Below are positions 22,601 to 35,545 of a DNA stretch of 64,000 nucleotides, piece by piece (positions within the stretch are counted from its first letter, which is position 1; every line of letters begins with the position of its first letter). Source of the DNA: Cryptomeria japonica (Eukaryota; Streptophyta; Pinopsida; Cupressales; Cupressaceae); the NCBI RefSeq assembly GCF_030272615.1, contig NC_081406.1, positions 459,446,072 through 459,510,071 on the forward strand. The letters are read 5' to 3'. The position numbers and the translations under genes are program-made. Under the pieces are notes generated by a model. That model was given only the letters and a program-made list of their open reading frames with translations. It was not told the origin of the DNA and searched no databases.

Positions 22601-23028
22601 ATAAAAGGAGGTTTTGTGGTGCTCACCAGCTCTCTTGCATATGTTGGTCTCTGATATCGGTGAACATGGTCAAATCAATGTACCAATGTCATCACTGTTG
22701 ACTTCTCTCTACTCTCTCTGCACTCTGATCTCTTAGGTGTGTGGATGACAATGAGGATGTTTTCCCTCGTGGTCTATCTTATAGACTACCCTATCCCTAG
22801 TCTCCCAAGTCAGTCTTCTTTATCCCATGACTCTGTCACTCTATCCTATCTTGTCAATCCTTTCTAGCCTTTCTTTCTTATCGAGAGATTGTCTGCGATC
22901 TTTTCAAACATTTTCATACAATCTCTTGAGGGGGAATATCATTTCCATAATGGGGCAACTTTGTATTAGTTTATCTTATCTTCTTTGAGTCAACACAACA
23001 ATCTACATTGTCTCAAAGAGGGGCAAGA
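22601..23028 (+). other. Non-coding interval ending in a polypurine tract
   Basis: No gene. CAAAGAGGGGCAAGA at 23014-23028 matches the tract of the gypsy element at 29670-29690 (opposite strand) in style. Confidence 0.5.
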
Positions 23029-23820
23029 TGTAGATACATAAAACTATCTTATTTAATTAAATAAATATTTTTTATTTATTTAAGTATTTAAGCCTAATTC
23101 TTCTATTAATTAAATATATCATTTATTAATTAATTAATTCATTAATCATCTTCTAAGTATTTCCTCATTTAAATAAATACTTTTATTTATTTAAATTGTC
23201 CTTTTCCCAAATTAAATAAATACTTATTTATCTAATCGATCCCATTTCCTCTACTAATTAAATAAATCTTTATTTATTTAATTAATTCATTATCCTTTTC
23301 TACCCATGACAGATGTCATTCATCTCTTAATTCCTACAATACCTACCCCCTTTATCATTTTATTATTTCCTCTACCTACCCTCTAATCCTAGCTGACCAT
23401 TTATCTTTACACATCTTAATCTTATCCCTCCATTTCTTATAGCATCTTCTATATAAGAGGATGCTTCTTTCATTATGAACCCTAATCATTTGAATTAACT
23501 AATGAGCATTCTAATCGATCTTATGCAATCAAGCCTTTTTGCTATCAAACTATCAACCACATTTCCGTTCTTTGTTGAGCTCTTAAGAACACCTAAAATC
23601 TGAGAGAAAATATATCAACCAAGATCAATGGAGATAGGAAGAATGAAAATTCAAACTCTAGTTGACATGTGATGGTATAATCTTTTTGATTTTGTTGATT
23701 TGTATTGTCTCAGGTAGTCTTCATATGTTATGGTGAATCTTTGTTATTGTTAAGCTAGGGTTTTGTGGTTGAATTCATTTAGTCTTTCAATATTGTTGTT
23801 CCATTATCAACTTTTCACCA
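23029..23820 (+). repeat. LTR-like sequence, TGTAGATAC start
   Basis: It follows a polypurine tract, starts TGTAGATAC like the LTRs at 40350 (minus strand), has a TATATAAG box at 23450-23457, and could end in CACCA at 23820. The AT-rich TTAATTAAATAAAT blocks are typical of this LTR type. The right limit is a guess. Confidence 0.45.
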
Positions 23821-25864
23821 TACACAGATAGAATTAAGGTTGACAAAAAATATTAAGAAGGTTTGAAGAACATTATCGAATGGTTTTCTAAGATTTGCAA
23901 ATTTCCTATTCCCTTAATGTTTGAATGATAAAATTTGATGTTGTAGACATTTGATTGGAACTATATTTATATTCTTTGTTGTCATTTCCTTTTTTAAAAT
24001 ATATTATTGTTGACATTTTGAAGGGTTCGAGGAACTAGGTGAGGCCCCACAATTCCAATCATTAGATTCAAAGAGTTAAAGTTCAATTATTTTTACATGA
24101 ACACACAAATTATACCACATGAATATTTGAAGCTAATTTCATAGTTATTAGTAGACTCACTATGTCTCTAGGATCATTTAGTTAAATTAGTTAGTTGTTT
24201 ATAAGCCCATATTGATACATAAGTGTTGTATGAGAGTGGGAGCTAACTTGCCAATATAATGGATATAAATAGGAGCTAAAGATTAGAATTAATCAAGGGC
24301 ATAGTCCTTAGAGTTCATGGAAATAATTTAGGTAATATTTTTTGTTGAAGAAGAAGTTGAGGCATGAATCTCAAAAATCATGGCAAATGCATAACACAAA
24401 TGAGAAAAAAAGTGAAGCACCCATTAAAACTGAGTATGAATGCCACTTATCCCAAACTAATTAGAGGATGTGGAAAAGCCAGAGTATTTCCAACTATAAC
24501 TAATCCCCTTCCCTTATGATTAGATTCTGATGGGTGTCAATGTGCTCAATATCACTGCTTCAAATACCTTGCAACCAATTTCTTGTATTATGCCATCATA
24601 TGCATTCACCGGACTTTTAAGTGGAAAAATTTTGGATTCGAAATTAACATGAATTGAACAGGAATGGCCGTCGCCCATAGTTACCACATATAAATAGTGT
24701 GTGATGTTTAAGACATGCCTCCAATGCCTTCAATCATTTTTGCTAATTTTAACCAAAAGAAATTGGCAGGGGTAAAATTCCTCCCTTCACAGGGCATTAT
24801 ATTTTGAAGACAATGGATTGTGATGGTGGAGGTGAAGGGTGGTGCAACTACTATTAATATTATTGTCAATCCTTTGAGAAACTAGGGCCTCAAAATGTCT
24901 GTTCAAGTCATTGATATGTTTTGGACACCTTTTACGTTCCACTCTCTTAACCTTACGCTACCAAAAACATACTTAAATTAATTGAATTAAACATGATGTG
25001 TACAATGATTTTGATAACATTCAAATGTTCATCATCAAGCACTATATATCTCATAGGGCGTATGTAGAACATTCTTAACATTTGAGTTGTTGAAAGTAAG
25101 TGAATCACTTAGATTTATTATATATTGAAAATTTTAATATTTATAATTTATGTTTCATTTTATTGATTTTTTAAAAAAATTACTTTTATGTCTTCTTATT
25201 TCAGAATTTAAGAATCTTTATTTTTTAGTTTATTAATTTTGATTTGCATTGAATAGGTTGCCAAGGCTTATTTTTCCACCAACATAATGACCGTCAAATG
25301 ATTTATGAAGGTTGAAGAGACATTATTTAAAATGGTTATAGCTAAAATAGGTCCATATTGAGATAATCTATCACTACAAGTAGATGATACTTGGTGCCCG
25401 AATATTTCCTTAGTTTCACCTAACTCATATTGAGTATGATTTGTTAACAAGACATGGATTGGCCTTGTTTGCTAGATATATTTGATTGCACCAACTCAAT
25501 GATTGAGAAAAAAGCCATCAAAAGTGCAAAATAGAAGAATCTTGAAGACGTCAACCAAGGGTACAAGATAGTGCTTCATAGACCCTATTGACTTGACATG
25601 TGGGATATAATGGGACTTGAATTGATGGATTTTGTACACTTCAATGACTATTGTATTGATGTGCTCCATAACAAGTTCAAGGTTGATGCTCATTGGTGGT
25701 GGCACTTCCATGTCCAATCAGTCAACACCTATAAGCTTTTGAGATCAAAATTTTATTGCAAGTTCATTCTATGATATTTTTGTTTACAACTTGAGAATTT
25801 AAAATTCTTAATTTACAACTCCAATTCTCTAATTTAGTTCTAATAAATAGCTAGTTCATTTGCA
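23821..25864. other. Non-coding interval, nothing recognised
   Basis: AT-rich, with short broken frames only. Around 25260-25750 there may be further decayed transposase sequence belonging to the hAT relic downstream, but I cannot align it. Confidence 0.5.
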
Positions 25865-26023
25865 TCAAAGAGGAATTGGAGCACATGCTCATTCAACCAC
25901 TTAGTAAAGTGTAACAGAGTGTACTTACAAATGGTAAAGGACTTAGTGTATCTACATTCCAACTTGTGTCTATTGTCACACAAAGTAACTAAAAGGAAGG
26001 GGATAAAGAAGTGGGATATTGAG
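25865..26023 (+). pseudogene. hAT transposase C-terminal relic
   Basis: A 53-codon open stretch reads KRNWSTCSFNHLVKCNRV, then DLVYLHSNLCLLSHK, then KKWDIE. This follows the plant hAT/DUF659-type pattern in which an Arg-Asn-Trp-Ser-Thr block is followed by a Val-x-x-His-x-Asn-Leu-x-Leu-Leu-Ser block and a Trp-Asp-Ile end. No start, DUF659 core or terminal inverted repeats were found, so it is a fragment. These proteins cut and paste DNA in the nucleus; this one cannot. Confidence 0.55.
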
Positions 26024-27365
26024 GCAAGGCATATCACCTTGGATGCTACCTTTTAACACCTTGTTGCATTTAACATATAGTGAGCATAAGAGTGATAATA
26101 TGAGTGCAAGTGCTAGCACCGTTGATTGTGGTTATTCTAATTGTAGGCGCTAAAAATTGATATCACCTGCAATTCTCCATTTTTAACCTAATCATGCGTA
26201 TAATCTTCATTATTCACACAAACCTATCCTATTGCCCCCTTTACATTTCCTATCCAAATAATTTCATTTCCTTCCCATTTTAGGTTTGCGGTTTCATTTT
26301 ACCCTTAAATTCAACCCCCTTGCGTTAGATCTTTCCCTTGTCACTTTTGCAATGTCATTTTGCCTAATTTTTTCCCAATTAGGGTTTTTTGCTCCTCATT
26401 CGGCTAGTGCTAACTTTAAGAAACCCCCTCTCAAAAACCTGTATAACATCTTGATGAATATTTAATTTTATTTCTAGAAAATAATATTTTTATTGGAGAA
26501 TCATTTCTGTTTTTAAAGAAAATAATTAATTTTACTGGCAATTTTTTTTTATATCAAATTTTATTAGTAGAAAATATTGGTGAATCTTATAAAATAATAA
26601 GAGTATGCATTGATTAATATTGCAAATCTTTTCATTTAAAAAAATATTTTTTATAGAAAAGTAAAGGCTTGAAGGTGGAAATCATTAATGAGTTTAAGGT
26701 GTAGACTCTACTTTATTTAGTTTCTACCATTAATTTAAAATAATGTAATAGCCCTCTTTGCATTTCATGAGATAAAATGTACCAACAATTTGTAATACTC
26801 ATGGGGCAAAAAATTCTTTTTAGACCATTGATTTTCATTGAGGTGAACAATTCAAAAATAATTTCAATACCAACAAGTATTACAACTTGTAAGTACAGTT
26901 TACCTCATGGAATACAATGAAGGTCATTATATTATATTTTAAATGAATTGTGGCAACTAAAGATTGTTGATATAATCCTAAAGTAGCTAATAATTATGAT
27001 ATATTATTGGTGAATCTGATCCAATCATGTATTGAATATTTTGGCGAATCTTTGAGTTAAATTTTATTTTCTTTGGCGATTTAAATAACGCTGAAATAAA
27101 AATTTCTAAAAATGTGGTGATTCGAGTCTCCTTAAAAGTAAAACTTATTAGCCAAATTTTGATTTCCAAATTTAAAAAAATAGCCAATTAGCTAATATTA
27201 GCCACTAAAAAAATCATTCCTGATTCGGTCCTCCCATTTCACCTTTTCCATTTCGTGTCCAGATCCTTCCATTTTCTTCCCATTTCAAGTTTGACATTTC
27301 ATTTATCCTCAACTTGTCTCCTTTGCGTCAGATCATTACCCTCTCGATCTAGTGATGTTAATTTT
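26024..27365. other. AT-rich non-coding interval
   Basis: No gene. 26200-26420 and 27220-27400 share a loose theme (repeated CCATTTC and GCGT(T/C)AGATC words), suggesting old related LTR pieces. Confidence 0.45.
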
Positions 27366-28560
27366 TTACCTATATTGCCTCTCGCTTTCCATTTTCAGTC
27401 ATGTTGGCTTCATTTCTTCCCTATTATTGTTTTGAGGTTCCATTTTGACCTCTTCTTTAACCCCATAGTGTCGCATTCATTCCTTCTCCGTCCGATGACC
27501 CGCTTTGACCCAATTTACCTATTATTGCTTGGTTTTATCCAACATGACCTAATTTTCCAATCTTTGCTCAAATCTTTCCATTTTTTGTCTGAAACTTCCC
27601 AATTCTTTCCAAATTCACCTATTTTGACCAAAATTGACTTAATTTTACCTAATTAAGGTCTTTGAGCATTAGGTTCACTAATTGCCCTTTTAGGTTTAAT
27701 TAATTCTTTAATTAATTAAGCCTCTTCTTACTAATTCTTCTTCTTTAAATCTTTCATCATTTAATCAAACATCTCCCTTTTTAATAATAACTAAATAATA
27801 TTAAATAATTTAATTAATTTTAATTCATTACCTTTATTAAATGATTTCAATTATTTAATTAAAAAATTTCATTTCTAATGCCTTATAGTTGAATAATTTA
27901 TTTGAACTATTCAATTAGCTAAGTATGTCATCAAAATTAAATAAATATCTTTATTTATTTAATTTTCCAATTATATTCTCATAAGAGGATAATATATTCC
28001 TTTTTAATTATTACTTGCAGAATATCCTCCTAATTTTTAAAAATGGTGATATCATCTTGGATATTTATGAGATTTCTCTTTGATTTTTGAAAATTGTGTT
28101 TTTTGGAAATATGTCATTATATCTTCTTTTTTTTTTTTTTTCAAAAATGAGGTATGTGTTGGGACTTCAAAATATTGGTCAAATTTTGAAGACCCGGGTT
28201 CAAAATTTTGTTAAATGCATTCATAATTGCCTTGTAGAATAGGCCTGAGTAGCTCAGTTTGTGAGCTCATATTTTTGCACCAGTGAAAAGTCATGTAGAA
28301 TCCTCTTGAGAGATTGTTATACACCTTGAAAAGATGCCATTATTCTATTTTCATCTTTCCTAGACTAGATTTGATATGTTTGTGAAGTTTCCTTTGAGGG
28401 TCTTGAGGTTAGGGTTGTTGTTTGCACCTTTTGCACATTTCTGAGTAACTCACTTTGAGCAGTTGTATATTTGTGTCAAATGATCACCATGCCAGACTAA
28501 GATTTTCTTGTGATTGTGTACTATTTATTGAAGCCCCATGATCTATTTGACAGGATTTCC
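27366..28560 (+). repeat. 1.19 kb direct repeat, copy 1
   Basis: Closely matches 42024-43212 from ACCTATATTGCCTCTCGC to GACAGGATTTCC; by eye the identity is in the mid 90s percent. It ends exactly where the gypsy 3' LTR begins. It contains TTAATTAATTC palindromic AT blocks. Copy 2 continues into LTR-like sequence with a TATA box, so this is probably part of a large LTR. Confidence 0.8.
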
Positions 28561-29669
28561 TGAAGAGGGGAAAATAGATTTGAAGGTTAAATGATCAAAA
28601 CATAACGAAATAAACATGCAGAATGCTAAAATAACATTAAAAGACCATTTCACATTGCTATTTTACCTTCTCCTTCGGATTGAGCTTGATGAAGTGAAGG
28701 CACCCCTTGATAATGCTCCACTCTATGTGCTCCTTTGATTGCTAGATGTGGATGGCTCTCCAATGTTGTGCACAAATGGAATGGATTTGAAAAATGATAA
28801 GGATGAGATGATCAAGTTGCCAAGATGATTTCCTAGGCTCAAAAGGGCAGCATAAACTTACTGGATTTCAAGATGTTTTGAATGAAGGGATGGAGCCCTA
28901 TTTTATAGGAAGTGGAGAGGAAAACGAATGGCTAGGATGAATTCGAGATGAAGGGCTAAGATTTACTTGTGAGCTCACACAAGGTCCAAGAGAGGGTGTG
29001 GAGACCAAGAAATATGTCTTAAAGGCATTTTGTATCTCCACACTCCACAAGATGCATTGGAGGAATTAAAATTCTCCAAAAAATGATATCATGGGGATTG
29101 GAGGAATAAAAAGGAATTAAAAATTTCTTTGGAGAGGGGATGCCTAGAGGAATGTGTGATTTTGAAAATCTTACATTCGCCTAGGAAAAGAGCATTTAAA
29201 GCTAGTGGCTGGATGAAAAGGACAAAGAGTTGACTTTGTGACTAATCATGATGATTAACCATTAATGACTCATTAGGAGGGGGATTAGAGGAAATGTTTG
29301 GTGGGATTAATATTTGTAGGAGAATTTGACTAGGAGAGAGAATGAGTGGAGGGAATAAAAAATTAGAAGAATAATGTTAAGTGAGTTTAGGGAGTTTCTA
29401 GAAGAATGAATTAAGAAGATGATTTGTAGGAATCATGTAGGTTAACTAATTAATTGAAATTTATTAGCTAAGAGGAAGATTTGTGAGGATTTGATTTTCT
29501 TAGAAGAATAAAGAAAGGGATTGATTTATTAAATAAATAAATCATATGCTATAGTGATAATATTAATTATATTTAATTAATATTGAGAGGAATTTGAATT
29601 AACATAATTAAATAATTAATTATGCGAGGAATTAAAAATAATTAAAATAATTATTTTTAAGTGTCCACA
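28561..29669 (-). repeat. 3' LTR of G1
   Basis: On the minus strand it runs TGTGGACACTT to CCCCTCTTCA, 1109 bp. A TATAAAAT box lies within 28896-28909. It is collinear with 39566-40350 except for a segment of about 320 bp present only here. Confidence 0.85.
28896..28909 (-). promoter_or_regulatory. TATA box of the G1 LTR
   Basis: CCTATAAAATAGGG on the minus strand. It is absent from the 5' LTR because of a deletion. Confidence 0.6.
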
Positions 29670-29690
29670 TTTTGCCCCTCTTTGAAGTGA
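29670..29690 (-). other. Polypurine tract of G1
   Basis: On the minus strand CTTCAAAGAGGGGCAAAA directly precedes the 3' LTR start. Confidence 0.8.
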
Positions 29691-29892
29691 GGTGTGATGA
29701 CACATTGATTCAAATAATAATTTTTTTTTGATGTTGATATTGGTTTGATAGGATGCCCCAGCTCTTGATTGATAGATTATGGTATGGTGATGCCCCCTCG
29801 GGAGATCAATTGAGGTATTTGATCTTTGGCATTTTTGCAAAATTGATATCCTAATAGATTTGATTTGATTCGATTGATAAGATCTAGATTCA

Positions 29893-30666
29893 GTTTGCTT
29901 TCAGGAAGAATTCATCCTGTATAAGACAAAGATGATCAAAGTGTCTGGTTTCGGGAAGGATTCATCCTGTATAAGACATGATTGATCACAATATCTGATT
30001 TCAGGAAGGATTCATCTTGTATAAGACATGATCAGAGTGTCTGGTTTCAGGAAGGATACATCCTGTATAAGACATGACTGATCACAATGTCTAGTTTTAG
30101 GAAGGATTCATCCTATATAAGACATGATCGATCACAATGTCTGGTTTCAGGAAGGATTCATCCTGTATAAGACATGATTGAACACAACATCTGGTTTAAG
30201 GAAGGATTCATCCTATATAAGACATGATCGGAGTGTCTGGTTTCAGGAAGGCTACACCCTGTATAAGACATGACTGATCAAAACGTCTGGTTTCAGGAAG
30301 GATTCATCCTATATAAGATAGGATCAGATTACAACGTCTAGTTTTAGGAAGGATTCATCCTGTATAAGACATGATTGATCACAACATCTGGTTTTAGGAA
30401 GGATTCATCCTATATAAGACATGATCGGAGTGACTGGTTTCAGGAAGGCTACATCCTGTATAAGACATGACTGATCACAACATCTGGATTCAGGAAGGAT
30501 TCATCCTGTATAAGACATGATAAGATCACAACGTCTAGTTTCAGGAAGGATTCATCCTATATAAGACATGATCAGATCACAACGTCTGGTTTCAGAAAGG
30601 ATTCATCCTGTATAAGACATGATCAGAGCATCTGGTTTTAGGAAGGATACATCCTGTATAAGACAT
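29893..30666 (-). repeat. 46-51 bp tandem array in the G1 3' UTR
   Basis: Sixteen monomers of the type GGTTTCAGGAAGGATTCATC plus CTGTATAAGACATGA. Start-to-start spacings read 50, 50, 46, 50, 50, 50, 46, 50, 51, 50, 46, 50, 51, 51, 46. Each monomer has an AGGATTCATCCT-like palindromic core. Every fourth spacing is short. Confidence 0.9.
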
Positions 30667-31759
30667 GAATCAGAATCAGAATTGATTATGTGAGGAAAAA
30701 AAAACATAGAGGAAGAAAAATTAGGGTGGAAGGGATAAATGAGGAAGATATATGAAGTAGTCGTGAGGTATTTAGAAAGAAGAATAAGAGATGCGAGACC
30801 ATGGAGGAAAATGGGGGCAATTGAGAACTCCATGGGATTATTGAGTTTAGGATTTGATGGAATGATGGTGAGATTTTGTGCACAACAAATGTGTAGAGCC
30901 AACCTAGTTTGATGTTGCCCTGAGTGACTTGCACCATTGATTATAGAAATCAGGATGCCATGAGAAACACAGGGCATGGAATGACTCTGTAGACAAATGG
31001 GAATTTCTTGCACACAACAATGCAAGTGTTAAGAAACACTAATACAAAATTGTGGGTTCGTGCAAGGAAACCCTCAAACACACCGATACCTCTTGTACAC
31101 GAGAAGGTAAGTGTTGATAAACACTAGTACCAGGCCGCCGATTTATACAATAAGGATCCAAAACATGCCATACTATGAAATATGCCCTAGTATGCACCTA
31201 TCATAATGTACCTAGATATGGAAGAACCTAGGTAGTCGTAAATAGTGGCAGTCGTAGGGAAAAAGATGCAAGCCTATATGAAAAGATCTAACAAAATCTA
31301 ACAAGTCTCTTCCTTGCAACCACATGATACCTCTTGCCAAGAGTAGAAATAGGATGGACTTGGGATTGTTTCTCAAGACTTCTTGAAGCTTACACATAGA
31401 GGCATAAAATCTCAATTTCAATGGGATATTCATTGTTCATGACTCAGGTGAAGACTCATCATCATACACATGTTTTATTGGGAGGTGGAAAAGAAGGAAT
31501 GTTGCGCATGGGTGGGTTGGATGGGAGATGATTTGTAGTATCAACATGATAGACAGTGGATCCGGTTATTTACCTTGGCATCTGCACAAAGGTTTTCACC
31601 AAGGTACTTGTCCATAGCGCCACCAAGTGGTTTTCACTAATGGACGAATTGTTTTTCTTTCTTTTTCTGATTTTTTTAAAAAAAAAAATTCTTGATTTTT
31701 TTTTTTTTTTGGACCATTTAAGACTTTCTGAGGACTAAGCATAAAATATTTTGAGGTGC
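30667..31759 (-). other. Rest of the G1 3' UTR
   Basis: No gene. Two hairpins AGTGTT-N4-AACACT lie at 31025-31040 and 31110-31125. Poly(T)/poly(A) runs lie at 31670-31710. Confidence 0.6.
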
Positions 31760-32851
31760 ATGATATTCATTGGATCATCTAAAGGATTGCCTTCAGGAGT
31801 AGCCAACTAATAAGCTCCTGATCCATATTTCACTGTGATTACATATGGTCCAAGCCAATTAGGCTCAGACTTGCCTTTCTTTTCTCTTTCTTGTAGATTT
31901 TTCTGATTTTCCATGAGGACAAGATCACCAACTTGGAATTCTCGGGATCTAAATTTTTTATGATAAGTCATGTGTAGATGATTTTGATATACCTGGAGAT
32001 GAGTCAAGGCCTTGAGGCGCCTTTCATCTAACAATTCTAGCTCTTGTAAGCGGGCTATTCTATATTCTTCCTCTGGTAGGATGTTTTGCAGCGATACCCT
32101 TAGAGACGGGATCTCAATCTCAATGGGGAGGATGGCTTTGGAACCAAATACTAGGGAATAAGGAGTGGCACCTATGGGGATGTGGATGGAGGTATGGTAG
32201 GCCCACAATGCAAGATGGATTTGGAGGTGCCAATCACAGCCCGCTTCATTGACTGTCTTTTTGAGGATTTTTATTAGGGTTTTATTAGAAGCCTCAGCTT
32301 GGCCATTGCCTTGGGGGTAATATGGAGTGGACAAGTGGTGTTGGATGTTGAATTTTTGGTAGAGTTCTTTGACATCCTAGTTCTTAAATTGTTTACCATT
32401 ATCTGTGATGATAACTTTTGGGATTCCATATCGACAGATTAGGTAGTTCAGGATGAATTTGGATATTTGCTTGCCAGTGGTGAAAGTAAGAGGGATAGCC
32501 TCTACCCACTTGGTGAAGTATTCAGTGGTAGTGATAATGAATTTATGTCCGTTGGAAGATGAAGGGTGGATTTTCCCAATGAAGGGTGGATTTTCCCAAT
32601 GGCTGCAATTCTTGTGACAGTGCATGAATCTTGTCACCATGCTGCTGGCAAGGGATGCATTTCTTCACATAATTGTATGCATCTTCTTCCATTTTAGGCC
32701 AATAGTACCCTGTTCTCAAAAAAATTTTAGCCAACGTGAGTCCACTTGAGTGTGCCCCACAGATACCCTCGTGTAATTCACGTAATGCCCATTCTGCTTC
32801 TTGTTTATCTAAACACCTTAGGAGGGAACCATCAAAATGCCTTCTGAACAA
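31760..32851 (-). pseudogene. pol: Integrase of G1
   Basis: An HHCC zinc domain (HEGICGAHSSG, then CIPCQ) lies near 32640-32790. The second catalytic Asp is in IITDNGKQFKN near 32385, and the Glu region PQGNGQAEASNKT is near 32290. The C-terminus has FQVGDLVLMEN and NWLGPYVI. The first catalytic Asp segment is lost where a 20-base word is duplicated in tandem at 32549-32600. A stop separates the core from the Glu part near 32380. It would insert cDNA into chromosomes; this copy is inactive. Confidence 0.85.
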
Positions 32852-33440
32852 GGTGTCTACAAGGATGGTGTAATGAGCACATCGACGGATAAAGGTTTGC
32901 TATTGGGTTTTGGTGAGGTGTGGGGGAATGGTGTTGTCTTTGAGGAAAGCGAAGGTTTCTTGGTACCAAGGCTACTCGGGACCAACAAGAACACACACCA
33001 TTTCAAACTCTGGTAGGTCGTATGTTGGTATAAATAATTGCTCAACCAAGAACTCACACTTCTGACTATGTGCTAGCATTTGAAGGAGGGAGCCAATGGT
33101 GGCCATTGCATCTGTAGCCTTGTTGTTTGTTCGTGGGACTTGATCAAACTTGATTGTCGTGAAATATTGCTTAAGATCTTCAACCATGGTACGGTAGGGA
33201 AGGAGTTTATCATCTTTTGTCTGGTATTCATCGTTGACTTGTTTTATGATGAGTTGGGAATCGCCATAGACTTGTAATTCCTTTACTTTCTAGTGGATAG
33301 CCAAGTGTAACCTATGATGAGGGCTTCGTATTCTGCTATGTTATTGGTACATGCAAAGGCTATCTTGTATGATTTGAGGATGCCATCTCCTTGAGGTGTG
33401 ACAAATAATATTCCTGCCCCCGATCCATTTTGAGTGTAGA
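32852..33440 (-). pseudogene. pol: Second (archaeal-type) RNase H of G1
   Basis: The domain starts in LYFYGFYTQNGSGAGILF near 33430, where the usual first Asp of LYFDGS is Tyr. NNIAEYEALIIG follows near 33330, then VYGDSQLI near 33260 after a stop, and TNNKATDAMA near 33110. Having both a retroviral-type and an archaeal-type RNase H is typical of Tat-lineage elements. The Asp change should inactivate this domain. Confidence 0.75.
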
Positions 33441-34868
33441 AGCCATAAAAATACAAGTTCCATGTGCAGGATGTGGTAACAGTCATAATGAACCCATCTG
33501 GTAATTCTGTGAGAAGAGGATGGTCGCCTGGAAGTGGAGCTTCAGCCAACTGATCTGCAATGACTTGTCCCTTGATTGCTTTTCTGTCCACATATTCAAT
33601 GTCAAACTCGCTTAAGAGCATGACCCATTTGGCAGTTCTGCCAGTGAGAGTAGCTTTGGACAAGAGATATTTAAGTGGATCAATTTTAGCAATTAATTTT
33701 GTCTTATTATTTAGCATATAGTGTCGTAGTTTCTGTGTGCTGAACACTAATGCCAAACATGCTCTTTCAATGGGGGTGTAATTGAGTTCATATCCTACCA
33801 ACATCCAACTGATGTAGTAAATGGCGTGTTCCTTCCCTTGATCATCTGTTTGTGACAATAATGCTCGCAATGCCACTGCAGTAGCACATATATACAAAAT
33901 AAGGGGTTTCCCAGGAGTAGGAGGCATCAATACGAGAGGTGATGCTAGATATTCTTTTAATTTCTCAAAGGCCTTTTGACATAGGCAATCCCATTTAAAT
34001 TTTGTGTCTTTACACAATAGGTGTGCAAATGGATGGCACTTGTCTGCTAGCTGTGAAATGAAATGCCTGACAAAATGGAGTTTTCCCTGGAGACTGTGTA
34101 GTTGTCTGAGAGTTTTTGGCGGAGGCATTTCCATAATGGCTTTTACCTTTGCGGGATCAACCTCGATGCCTTTGCAGGAAACAATGAATCCCAATAGTTT
34201 TCCTGATGTGACACCAAACACACTTTTTTGGATTCAGCTATAGTTTGTATTTTTTCAATCTTTCAAAGATCTGTTTTAGAGTGGGGATGTGTTCTTGTCT
34301 TGTCTTGGATTTTCCTAGCAGATCATCCACATAGTCCTCCATAATTTTGTGCAAGAGGTCATGAAAAATTGTTGTCATTGCTCGTTGATACGTAGCTCCA
34401 GCATTTTTAAGGCCAAAAGGCATGACCCGGTAATAGAAGGTACCCCATGGTATTGTGAATGCAGTTTTATGCTGATCCTCATCTGCTATCCCGATTTGGT
34501 TGTATCCAAAAAACGCATCCATTAGCGATAAAATTTCATGTCCTATTGTAAGGTCCACAATCATGTCTATATTGGGGAGTGGGAAATCATCTTTAGGACT
34601 AGCTATATTTAGATCTCAGAAATCTGTGCCGATGCGGATGCCCCCAGCAGGTTTGCTGACAGGTACAATGTTGGAGACCCATTCAGCATAACCTATTGGT
34701 TTGATAAATTTTGCTTCTAACAAATTTTGGAGTTTCACCTTGACCAGGAGTGCAATATGTGGGTGCATTTCGCACAATTTTTGTTTTACAGGTTTTGCAT
34801 CTAGGCGGACAGCAAGATTGGGAACCACCAAGGTAGGGTCCAACCCTGGCATATCGGAATAGGATCAT
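33283..34868 (-). pseudogene. pol: Reverse transcriptase and first RNase H of G1
   Basis: The N-terminal DMPGLDPTLV marker is near 34850. PVSKPAGGIRIGTDF lies near 34640, LMDAFFGYNQIGIAD near 34510, VMPFGLKNAGATYQRAM near 34400 and the catalytic YVDD at 34322-34333. The connection GFIVSCKGIEVDPAK is near 34180. RNase H includes LRALLSQ, HAIYYISWML and YTPIERACLALVF near 33770-33870. A frameshift near 34230 splits it. It copies element RNA into DNA. Confidence 0.9.
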
Positions 34869-35545
34869 GCAAAATTGATTTTTACCTCTGTCAGGAAGGT
34901 GATGAAGTCTTGTTTCTCGATTTCTGTGAGGGATTTGGCAATGAGCACATTTTTCAGAATGACCTCGGTGCCCATGTTGATGCTGTTTGTTTCTTCTATC
35001 AACAAATTTGATTTGTCCTGTGGAAGGTAACCGATGGTAGGGAGGTCAAATCCCTCATCGTCAAGTGCCTTTTCCAAGTTTTCACTTTCAGATACGCCCT
35101 TTGTTTTTATTACTTGTTCATCCAAAGGCGCCTCCGGGAGGTTTTCACCTAGGGAATCATATCTTTTTCTTTTATTATCATTTTTGTGGCTAAGGGCATT
35201 GACTTGACTACCAAAGTATCCCTTTTCGTGTAGTTGAATACCCTCAGCTCTTCTACAATCTTCCATATTTTCCACTGTTAGGAGAGCAATGAGAGCATTA
35301 TCATCAGCGGAAATATCTAAACTGGGTTTGTCTCATTGGCCCCAATCAATGAGTTCAGGATGGACAAGATGTAGCACATGTGAAGTGGGAGGGGTTATGC
35401 AGGTGATGTTATTGATGTAAGCGTCCAAGAAGATATCTTTCTCATATTCATAAGGCATTTCATGGAATTCCTCTTCGTTACCGCTTTCGTTATCCAAAGA
35501 AGGACTAGAAGGGGCACTAGCAATAGTAATCTTAGGCACCGGGGT
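34865..35545 (-). pseudogene. pol: Protease-RT linker of G1
   Basis: Acidic, low-complexity linker with a segment of the type EIEKQDFITFLTEVKINFA just before the DMPGLDP marker, as usual at the RT N-terminus in this lineage. Interrupted by a stop at about 35330 and by another near 34862. Confidence 0.6.

Noticed and set aside
29893-30666. CRISPR-like array of regular repeats
   Set aside because: Monomers are contiguous with no unique spacers, inside a plant retrotransposon 3' UTR.
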